DNA from: Nigrospora sphaerica
Lineage: Eukaryota; Ascomycota; Sordariomycetes; Amphisphaeriales; Apiosporaceae
Direction of reading: 5' to 3'
NCBI GenBank assembly: GCA_018287875.1
Contig: JAGVVL010000009.1
Location: forward strand, 1,860,001 to 1,924,000
Length of the DNA stretch: 64,000 nt
Shown: piece by piece, positions 56,144 through 64,000 of the stretch
Layout: every line of letters starts with the position of its first letter
Numbering within the stretch: the first letter of the stretch is position 1
The notes under the pieces: model-generated
Seen by the model: only the letters and a program-made list of their open reading frames with translations
The model's database searches: none
What the model was told of the DNA's origin: nothing
Program-made: the position numbers and the translations under genes

Positions 56144-57868
56144 ATGGCACGTCGCAACCAAGGCCGTCGCACCGACTTGCCCGTCGAAAGCTCTTGGCGT
56201 ATGGTTGAAGGCGGAGAGAATGATTCATTCGACACCTCTATCGTCCACGACCCTTATGCCGACGACTTGGTCCTCTCTAGCGAGCCATCCCAAGTCGCGT
56301 CCTCACAGGGCTACAGTATCGGCTCCCAGGATAGCATTGGGGACTTTGCTAGAAATGCCGACGAGGACCATGTCATCCTTCGGTCGCCGTTCCATCCCTC
56401 GCTTGCCTCCACCCGGCACACCTCCCTGGACCAGGATCGCACGCCGGTGCCCGAGTTCTTCATGCCAAAACTCGAGGCCGAGAGTCCACAGCAGAGCGTT
56501 CATTCCTCAAGGACTCTCCGCCCGAGCGGGTATGAACAGTCGTTCGTAAGACAGCGAACGGCCGCCCCGCGGAGCAATCGGCCTGGCGGTTTTCAACGAC
56601 CCCCAGAACGCCACGCAACCCACCCAGAGGGCTCGTCGCGTAGGGCAGACCACAGCTTAGGGGACAGGTTCGCAGCCGCAGCGCCCGAGTTTGTATTCAG
56701 CGCTATCGCCTGGTGCTTTTCCGTGGTGGGCATGGCGTTACAGTGGGCAAAATGGCCGTTGGCCATCATCATGGCCCTGTATATGATCATTGGCGCTGGT
56801 ATGATTGCCAAGAGCATGATTACCGAGTCTATATCTTCATCGCTGTCACCGCTCTGCCGCATACCGGGCGTGTCCATGTTGGACGTCCCATTCTGCCTGG
56901 ATCTGCCCCCGGTACCGGGTCCCGGGGGCAACGTACACGTCGAGTTCGACGGGCTTATGGCGGCCCAGTCGCAATTCGAAAAGGTCCTCGAAGATTCTGC
57001 ACGCGGGGTCTCCCTGCCGATGGAGATGAAGCGCACCGAGGCTTCGGTGAGGGACCTCCGCACCATGGTCAAATACAGCGAGTTGCCGGCCCGGGATGAG
57101 CTGGTGCACGAATTCGACAACTATATCGGGAACGTGCACACCATTGCCGACGATCTGCAAACTTTCAACACGCATGTGGGTAGTGCGGTCGACAGCGTCA
57201 TCAGCATCAACCGCTGGACGTCGCGCTATATCGACTCGATCGCCGCGTCACGCGAGGCCAGGAACAACTTGTTGGCTCGCTGGAGCGACTGGATGTTTTC
57301 GCCATTTCAACCCCAGGTATTCGACGAGCGCATTCTCCTCGACAAATACGTTGAGCACACCGGCTACGTTTCGGAAAGGATTGCCAAACTGATCGTCGAG
57401 GCCCATGCGGCCATCCGCCTCCTCAAGCAGGCCGAGGAAAGCCTGGAGCTAATCAACGAGCACGCGGTGCGTAGCAATAACGCTGTCAAGGACAAGCATC
57501 AAGAAGTGTTCTGGACGCTCTGGACGCTCGTGGGTGGCAACACGCGCCGCCTTCACAACCTGAAGTCGCAGCTTGTTCTGCTGCGACAAGTGGATTTTCA
57601 GAGGAAGACAGCGTTCAACCAGCTGAGCGGCTTGGTAGGCGACTTGCAGGATATTCAGGCCAAGTTGGACGATCTCCGGGACCGAGTCGCCGAGCCGGGC
57701 CTCCTGGCGGACCGCTCGACAATCCCCCTCAGCGTACACATCGAGACTATCAATGCCGGCGTCGAGCGGCTCGAGTCTGCCAGGAGCCGCATCCGCGCTG
57801 AGGAGAGTGACCGGCTGCAGGAGGCCCTGACCCGGGCCAGGGGCGACGAACGGTTGATTGAAGGCTGA
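56144..57868 (+). CDS. Two-helix coiled-coil membrane protein, unrecognised
   Basis: Intronless, 574 residues from the ATG in GACATCATGG. Residues 1-175 are Ser/Arg/Pro/Asp-rich and probably disordered. Two membrane helices lie at about 183-200 and 205-230 (WPLAIIMALYMIIGAGMIAK). A short Pro/Cys segment follows (PGVSMLDVPFCLDLPPVPGP), then about 310 residues of heptad-like helices (KLIVEAHAAIRLLKQAEESL; LSGLVGDLQDIQAKLDDLRD) to the end. A hairpin in the membrane with a long coiled coil on one side would suit an organelle-shaping or nuclear-envelope protein, but this is inference. The family is not recognised; evenness of the frame and length argue that it is real. Confidence 0.8.
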   Translation: MARRNQGRRTDLPVESSWRMVEGGENDSFDTSIVHDPYADDLVLSSEPSQVASSQGYSIGSQDSIGDFARNADEDHVILRSPFHPSLASTRHTSLDQDRTPVPEFFMPKLEAESPQQSVHSSRTLRPSGYEQSFVRQRTAAPRSNRPGGFQRPPERHATHPEGSSRRADHSLGDRFAAAAPEFVFSAIAWCFSVVGMALQWAKWPLAIIMALYMIIGAGMIAKSMITESISSSLSPLCRIPGVSMLDVPFCLDLPPVPGPGGNVHVEFDGLMAAQSQFEKVLEDSARGVSLPMEMKRTEASVRDLRTMVKYSELPARDELVHEFDNYIGNVHTIADDLQTFNTHVGSAVDSVISINRWTSRYIDSIAASREARNNLLARWSDWMFSPFQPQVFDERILLDKYVEHTGYVSERIAKLIVEAHAAIRLLKQAEESLELINEHAVRSNNAVKDKHQEVFWTLWTLVGGNTRRLHNLKSQLVLLRQVDFQRKTAFNQLSGLVGDLQDIQAKLDDLRDRVAEPGLLADRSTIPLSVHIETINAGVERLESARSRIRAEESDRLQEALTRARGDERLIEG

Positions 57869-59175
57869 TATGGCACGCCATCTCCGAATACTAAGCATCG
57901 ATAAAGTACATATATAGGGCATTGTTTCGTACACATGGGCTTGGTGACAGGTGTTCTGGTACCTTGTATACTATTCCCGGCGCCCTTCGTTATTTCTTTT
58001 GGATATGGAGTCTTATTGTTCTTCGGCCTTTCAAGGCTACCAGCGCCCAATACTAACTACCCTTGTAACCTTAAAAACACGCCCAGGACTGAGACACGAC
58101 GGGACACTAGCCGGCATATCCTTTGACTTACGTTAGAGTGGCTTGTGGCGTCTGGTCGTTAGGATGAGAAACTCAGGTATCAGAGCACCAGCAGCCCCCG
58201 GAACTATATAACGGCGAGAGCTTTGTTACCAGACTGGGGTCACACTACCACGCCACGTACAAGATGTAATCAAGCTTTCCAATAAATAGATTGAAAACGT
58301 AGCGCTCCGTGGATTCCCAGACGACTGGATACTTTGTGTAAATGGCTGCCTGCTTGTGGTACCTCAGTCCAGAACCGGTCCTCATGCTAGCTTCCACAAT
58401 AAATAATGTACCGTGCCTAGGGACTTGCCAGGTCAAGCACCTTTTCTGTCAGCAAGCAAGCATATAAGTTCAAAACAAATCCGGTGGGGTATTTTGTGCG
58501 ATCCTTGAGTGCCAGGTGTTCCATACCTAGGTATCAAGCCTAGCGGTATCGAAGAAATTACTTGATGCCCTTTCCCTGTTTGGAGTATCTCGGCACCAAA
58601 TCAGATCACCAACACCTGCCCAGGGACATGCAGGAGTCAGCTTCAACATCAACAACAAAGCATTGTAATTTCTTTAAGCTTTCAGTTTCTTGTTATCCAA
58701 ACAATAACCACGGTATGCACAGAGGAAACGAGCTTGTGCCACCGAGATACGTTTAGAAGACCGGACAAGTAGGTAAGTTGTGCCTGCTGCGGACAAACCG
58801 CCCCTCGACGTTTTCGCCCTTTCAAAAGCTGTCCGCCAACTCGTGGCATTTGCCTCGATTTCGATTATACGAAAGAGAGGCGTAACTTCCATCTCCACGT
58901 CGATGACGATGACCTGCTAGCAATGCACTTCGGCCAGAAGGAACATTAAAGTAACCTTGACCACAAAGAGAGACGGCCAGAAAGAATCATACCCGAAAGG
59001 GAGACTGTAGCTAAGCCCAGGATTTATTGAACCCCACCCGGCAAGCTCGAACAACTTCTGCTCATCACCACGACTGCCGCAGCCACTGTCACTGACTGTC
59101 GTGCCTCAGCACGGCACCATCCGCGGCTCGAATAGGCACGCAACCGCTGCAAAATTCACCGCAGTTGGAAAAGCC
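57869..59175. other. Intergenic, AT-rich
   Basis: No supported gene. It contains a perfect 10-base palindrome TACCTAGGTA at 58524-58533. Confidence 0.45.
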
Positions 59176-60319
59176 ATGGCCTCGCAGAAGCAAAAACAGA
59201 AGCGCAGGCTGGAGTGGATCGAGGGCTGGGATGACAGCAAGTTCCTTCTTTTGGACCCTCTGGAATGGCCTGGCTTTCATTTCGTTGTCCTCGACGGCCA
59301 GATCTCCAAGTTTTCTTTGGATGCCGCACACAAGCCGTCGGCAGGTCCCACGCAGTCCTTTAAGGTAGTTCTGGAGAAGGGCAACCGCTTTCGCCTGACC
59401 CTTCGTCCCGACATCTGCCCCGAGTTCTCGCTCGACGGCGTCTTTACGGTTAGTAAGTGTTTGCCTGCCCTGGTTCCATGACAAGGAGACAATCCCACAA
59501 AAACACTGACAGTCTACCAACCAGCCCAGGAGCCCCAGGAATCTCCCCAGAGGGTGGAGAGAGGTATTATTGTGGCCAAGTCTGCATCCGGTTCTCTGCT
59601 CCCCATTCAACTCCTTCTCCAAGGCACCGAGAACATTGTCTGCAACCCATCCGAACCCAAAAGGCAATATCCAGTCGAAGCTACTGTCCGTACCTCCGCG
59701 GGATCCGGTACCATGTCTTCAGCGAACGACACAGAGGTCAAGTATGGCACTTTGGTCGAAACCAGAGGCCTCAAGGGTCACCGTCACAACCCCTCCCGGT
59801 TCAAGCAGGATGACTTTGTGGAGCGGGAATTTGGCTCGAAATTCCCCCACGGCTTCAGGCTGTTTGAGCAAGGTGGTGAGAGAGTCGTAATCTTCGAGAG
59901 CCTGGCCTCCGTTCTCGGTGCCCAAAACCCCTGTGAGTGTACCGATCTCTCTTCTCAGGGCAGAAACTGATCCTACCGCGATAGTCACGTCGCAGGGGCA
60001 CTTCGACACTAGCTGGTGGGAGGAAGTTGTCAACTACGACGGGTCTGAGTTTTCCAAACTTTCAGACGGTGATGAACAGCGCACACATGTGAGAAAGTGC
60101 CAATATATCGTGAGCTGCGCCACTGCGAAGCTTGGGCATGAAGTCCTGATCGGCGTGTGCTACGATGATGGCACCAAGGGACTCCTGAGCCCGCCTTGTC
60201 GCCAGGAGCCCATCGTCTGGGTCCACGTCAAGCTTCCTACCGACAAGAACTCGTTCAAGCTCAGGTGGTCGCGCATGCAGCCGGAGAAGAGCGGCGGCGC
60301 AGTGTTTCCCATTGCCTAG
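59176..60319 (+). CDS. Unrecognised 339-residue protein, three exons
   Basis: Exons 59176-59452, 59525-59932 and 59985-60319 (introns of 72 and 52 bases) give 339 residues. All phases fit: FTV joins TQEPQE, and QNP joins FTSQGH. The ATG at 59176 follows AAAGCC. The protein is soluble, with no signal peptide or membrane helix. It begins with a basic KQKQKRRLEWIEGWDDSKFL and is rich in aromatic residues. Three beta-rich stretches are apparent: about 27-92 (PGFHFVVLDGQISKF, RFRLTLRPDICPEFSLDG), about 105-215 and about 230-339 (SWWEEVVNYDGSEF, EVLIGVCYDDGTKGLLSPPC). A repeated-domain or carbohydrate-binding-like fold is possible. I do not recognise the family. Confidence 0.65.
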
Positions 60320-61114
60320 CATCTCCTGGAGCCCACAAACCCTGGAGATGGCCGCCGACATACGAGAATTCTCAGCAAGTGAAGCCGGCGGCCCCAGAGA
60401 AAGTGACCTTTTGATTGTGAGTGATCCCCGGAGCATGAAGTGGTTTGGAACTTGGCACCAGTGCCTGAGTGGGATACCAATGAGTCGCCTGGCGCAGCGA
60501 GCAAAGCGATGAATATTTCACAGTTGTATGCTATTGGAGCTCAAAACACGTGTTTCGTTCCTTTGCGGACTAAGTGTTGGCTGGTAGACGCATCAGATAC
60601 CTCGGACAATGGCCAGAACCGTGCTTCTCTTCCATTGCTGCTGGGTCTCACCAGACGGATTGGGCCTAATGATGGTAGCACAGTAGAAGTACAGACTGCC
60701 TGTTGTTTCCAGTTAGATATAACGGAGCACCGGTAATGGTTCCTACTAGGGTGCGGCTCATAACTTGTAGGCGTTACACTCTATTAGCTCAAGTTCCCAA
60801 TGAATTGGATGGTAGATGGATGGAGCGAGCAAGGGTGGACGAATCCCCAAGTACTTACCTTGGGTACCTTATCCAGGTCCCCACAAAGAGCCGCGGATCC
60901 ACTAAAAAGTTCTGGCATTGGAACCTGACCATGGGAAGACAAACACCGATAAGATACTTATCCTATTCCAACTCTCTGCCCTTCTCCATCATCCTCATCC
61001 TCGGCCTACCATCGCGCTTCTGATCACGCGACAGCCCACTGCTCACTAAGCGGGCCGTATACGAAAAAACCACGATAGCTGGCAGATAATCGTGACGAGA
61101 AAAGCATCCCCGTC
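60320..61114. other. Intergenic upstream of UTP11
   Basis: No supported gene. C/T-rich just before 61020, as in a promoter. Confidence 0.5.
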
Positions 61115-62022
61115 ATGTCGTCCATGAGGAACGCCGTCCAGCGGCGCAGTACGTCTTCCCCTCCTTCCCCAAAGTCGCGTCCCGCCCTTGCACCCCTCCT
61201 CCCGGACGTTCGTGAAGTCGCCGACCGATCGCTGACTCTGAAAACCTTCCAGACCACAAAGAGCGCGCGCAGCCGGCCGATCGACAACGGCTAGGCCTTC
61301 TCGAGAAGCACAAGGACTACAGCCTGCGAGCACGCGACTTCAACAAGAAAAAGCAGCAACTGAAGAACCTAAAGGCCAAGGCCGAATCCCGCAACGAAGA
61401 TGAGTTCTACCACGGCATGCTGTCGCGCTCCGGTCCCTCGAGTTGGGCCTCCAAGGGCAAGCGCTGGAACGGCAAGGTCGACGGGGATCGCGGCAACACA
61501 GCCCTGCCCGTCGACGTCGTCCGCCTCATGAAGACCCAGGACATGAAGTACCTGCGCACCGTGCGCAACGTGGCGGCGAAGGAGGTCAAGGGCCTGGAGG
61601 AGCGCGTCATTGGGATGGGCGGCAGTCCGGAAGCCGGGGCGCTCGACGAGGACTGGGACGACGAGGGCCCCGTGCGGAAGAAGCCCAAGAAGATTGTTTT
61701 CGCCGAGGGCGTCTCCGAGCGGGACGAAAAGGTCAGGGCCGAAGCCGAGAAGGAGCTTGCCGACGGCGACGGTGACAGCGAGGACGACGACGTGGCCGAC
61801 AAAGACGACGACAGGAACCCGGCATCACTACGCAAGGAGCAGAGGGAGCGACTGCTCCTGAAGCTGCAACGGCGGCTGCAGATGGCGCGGAAGAAACTGA
61901 AAACTCTGTCGACGGCCGAGCACCAACTCGAGTTACAGCGGGCGCGTATGGCGAAATCGGCAACCATTGGTGGAACGACGAAGGACGGAAAGAAGTTCAA
62001 GGTCCGCGAGAGGAAGCGATAG
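61115..62022 (+). CDS. utp11: U3 snoRNA-associated protein 11 (UTP11)
   Basis: Component of the nucleolar small-subunit processome, needed for 18S rRNA maturation. Exons 61115-61148 and 61253-62022, with a 104-base intron (GTACGT, branch CTGAC, acceptor TCCAG), give 267 residues. The short first exon encodes MSSMRNAVQRR, the conserved family start, and reads on as NHKERAQP. Family motifs follow: RLGLLEKHKDYSLRARDFNK (about 22-41) and NEDEFYHGML, and later RLMKTQDMKYLRTVRNVAAK. The acidic middle (GDGDSEDDDVADKDDDRN) and basic tail (KKFKVRERKR) suit a nucleolar RNA-bound protein. No oddities. Confidence 0.95.
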
Positions 62023-62427
62023 ATTGATTGTCATTTGTTTACCGTTTACCCCCTCTCTTCCCGAAGAAACTGCCGGAAGGCCCGCTCCCGAGATCGGTGT
62101 GTGGCCGTTCTCGAGCCTGCAGGCTGAAGCTACGTGATACCCAAGAACCAGATCTAAATATACAGGGTTGGAGCGCGTGGACCGGGGCGACTCGGCTGTG
62201 CGGTCGCTCTCGACATGACATGGTCCCATGGCCCCTTTGCCTCATTAATCCAGCTCGCCATTAAAGGAAAAAGAAGAAGAAATAGGTCATGACAGGAAAC
62301 ATAAAAAAGGCTGCCCACGTGGAGCCTTAGGGGTATCCGAAATAGGTCTTGCTCCTGGCCCTGCTCCGCCCGCCCGCCCGCCCGCCCGACGCCGAAAAAG
62401 ATTGCAGTTGCTGTCAGTCCACCAGCC
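62023..62427. other. Convergent intergenic with CGCC repeat
   Basis: 3' ends of UTP11 and the last gene. A (CGCC)n microsatellite of about five to six units lies at 62366-62388. Confidence 0.6.
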
Positions 62428-64000
62428 TCACAGCTTCTCGCTCGTCAGACACTTGCTCAGGCCGGAAACGACGGCCACCAGCGCCTTGAACGCCAGCGTC
62501 AGCGCCCATATGACGCACTTGAAGGCGAAACTTATGAGCTTGATAACTGTCCGGGTCGTGCTGGGCAGCTTGTCGCGGTCACGGACCTCGAGCTGCTTGC
62601 CAAGGCTGCTTGTCTGGCTCTCGAGGTCCATCTCGAGCTCCTCGAGCCGGCCGTGGCCCGCCTTGCCGTCTTTCCGCGTCCCCTTCTTCCTCTTCTTGCC
62701 GCTGCCGCCGTCGGACGAGCGGCCACTCATGCGGCTGAGGAGGCTGTCGCGCAGGTGGGCGCTGGCGGGCGGCTGCAGCGACGGGGGCGGCGGCTCGAAC
62801 TGCTCGACGCGCGTGTTCTTCTCGTCGAGGTTCGCGACGAGCAGCAGGGCACACACGGCCACGTCGGGCAGGTAGAAGCTATCGATGCGGCCGGCCACGA
62901 GGGTGTCGACCTCGAGCCAGCCCTCGCCAGTGCCGTCGCGCGTCAGCCGGGCCAGGTGCTGCGGGGAGTCGATGTGCTCGATGGAGTATTCGGTGCGGCT
63001 CCAGGCCGGGTTGCGTTCGACCGTGACGCAGAAGGGCGTCGCGAGTGCCGGGTGCACCAGGAAGTAGTTTTGGCTGTCCTCGTCCCACACGAGGCGCGCG
63101 CACTCGCGCTCGGCCGTCATGACGGCCTGGATGTCGCCGGGCCGTTCGAGCGCCATCTTGGTCGCCGCGCTCGGGTACAGCAGCGCCACCAGCCCGTCAT
63201 TGGGCGGCAGGCGCCGCGACTCCTCCTCGAGCGTCGTCGTGATGGCCTCGGCCCACGTGCGGTTCTTGTCGCTGGCCTCGCGGAGCGCGGCGAGGATGCC
63301 GCCAGGCCGGCTGTCGGCGCTGGGGTCCCGCTCCCTGAAGGGTTTGTTGGGGTCGTGGCGGCTCAGCGTCACGTACGCCGAGGCCGACGTCGGGTTGATC
63401 TTGAGGTGGTAGAGGGGCTGCGTTGTGGACATGAGTTGGTACACGGGCGTGTCCTGCTCGGGCACGAGCTTCATGCAGTAGGTGCGGCCCTCGGCGGCCG
63501 AGGCCTTCCAGCCGTTGGTCGTCTTCCAGTACTCCTTCAGGTCCTCGGTCGTGCTCACGGGCGGTATCGCGGGCGGGCCGTGCGGCCGCCGCGGCCAGCG
63601 CTGCTGGGCGGAGCCGGCGCTGAGGGGGCTGCGCACCGGGCTCCGCACCGGCGGGCTCCGGCTCTCGGCATTCTGCTGCTGCGGCACGTGGGACTGGCGG
63701 CTGATGACGGTCCGCGGGATGTGGCTGGGGCTCGCCTGCGTCGGGTAGTAGTCCTGGCGGTCGAAGGGCAGGCTGTGGTCGTACTGCGGGAAGATGGAAC
63801 GGAGGCCCGCCTCGGCCGCCGGCGACGCGTGCGAGGGACCCTCGTCCAGCGGCCGCTTGGCGATGGAACTTCGCGAGCGGTTGCTACTGCTGCGGACCAG
63901 CGTGCTGGCTCCTGAAAAGGCCGTATCGGTACGGACCGGCGCCTCGGCCAACGGCAGGGGCTGAGACACGGCGGGCGGCGGCGCCGATGGTGTCACTGCT
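62428..64000 (-). CDS. Conserved fungal protein (labelled acetylserotonin-methyltransferase-like), 5' end cut
   Basis: At least 522 residues; the frame runs off the right edge without an ATG inside, so the true start is beyond 64000. The first 150 visible residues are disordered and Ser/Pro/Arg-rich. A globular core follows (STTEDLKEYWKTTNGWKASA, GRTYCMKLVPEQDTPVYQLM, VWDEDSQNYFLVHPALATPF, WLEVDTLVAGRIDSFYLPDV). Next comes a Gly/Lys-rich basic stretch (GGSGKKRKKGTRKDGKAGHG) and a C-terminal hydrophobic helix pair (VIKLISFAFKCVIWALTLAF). Databases often name such proteins acetylserotonin methyltransferase-like, but I see no methyltransferase motif, so the name should not be taken as a function. 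Confidence 0.75.
   Translation of the reverse strand, partial: AVTPSAPPPAVSQPLPLAEAPVRTDTAFSGASTLVRSSSNRSRSSIAKRPLDEGPSHASPAAEAGLRSIFPQYDHSLPFDRQDYYPTQASPSHIPRTVISRQSHVPQQQNAESRSPPVRSPVRSPLSAGSAQQRWPRRPHGPPAIPPVSTTEDLKEYWKTTNGWKASAAEGRTYCMKLVPEQDTPVYQLMSTTQPLYHLKINPTSASAYVTLSRHDPNKPFRERDPSADSRPGGILAALREASDKNRTWAEAITTTLEEESRRLPPNDGLVALLYPSAATKMALERPGDIQAVMTAERECARLVWDEDSQNYFLVHPALATPFCVTVERNPAWSRTEYSIEHIDSPQHLARLTRDGTGEGWLEVDTLVAGRIDSFYLPDVAVCALLLVANLDEKNTRVEQFEPPPPSLQPPASAHLRDSLLSRMSGRSSDGGSGKKRKKGTRKDGKAGHGRLEELEMDLESQTSSLGKQLEVRDRDKLPSTTRTVIKLISFAFKCVIWALTLAFKALVAVVSGLSKCLTSEKL

Overview
The window is nuclear DNA of a filamentous ascomycete, most likely a sordariomycete. Introns are short (52 to 115 bases) with GTRNGT-type donors and CTRAC-type branch sites, coding regions have GC-rich third positions, and there are typical fungal genes: a fused lycopene cyclase/phytoene synthase, a cryptochrome-DASH with an RGG tail, a siderophore transporter and a small bHLH protein. 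I see no operons, rRNA, tRNA, CRISPR array or intact transposon. Gene models below were built by joining open frames across introns whose phases fit; each total was checked to be a multiple of three.

Layout. 1-5 kb: a decayed F-box gene and other relics. 5-8.2 kb: a mitochondrial 2-methylcitrate dehydratase, facing a secreted hydrolase. 11.2-13 kb: a C2H2 zinc-finger protein that starts with a membrane-spanning segment. 17.5-28.1 kb: a light and pigment block with cry-DASH, a HotDog thioesterase, carRA (al-2) and carB (al-1). 28.7-30.9 kb: an annexin. 30.9-43.2 kb: a gene-poor stretch with relics and one spliced secreted/membrane protein at 37.3-38.1 kb. 43.3-49.6 kb: GPI2 (GPI-anchor synthesis) and a siderophore-iron transporter, the latter with two perfect ATCWGATAA sites upstream. 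50.3-55 kb: a Maf-type nucleotide pyrophosphatase, a small bHLH factor and a mitochondrial threonyl-tRNA synthetase. 56-64 kb: a two-helix coiled-coil membrane protein, an unrecognised 339-residue protein, UTP11 (18S rRNA processing) and a conserved fungal protein that runs off the right edge.

How the genes relate. Most are housekeeping genes with no shared pathway. The exception is the carotenoid pair: carRA makes phytoene and cyclises lycopene or its products, carB desaturates phytoene, and the photolyase-family cry-DASH lies on the same strand about 3 kb upstream of carRA. All three families are light-induced through the White Collar complex in studied fungi, so this may be a light-response neighbourhood. 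Three candidates stand out as possibly undescribed: the membrane-anchored zinc-finger protein, the secreted/membrane protein whose retained intron would leave a much longer open frame, and the 339-residue protein.
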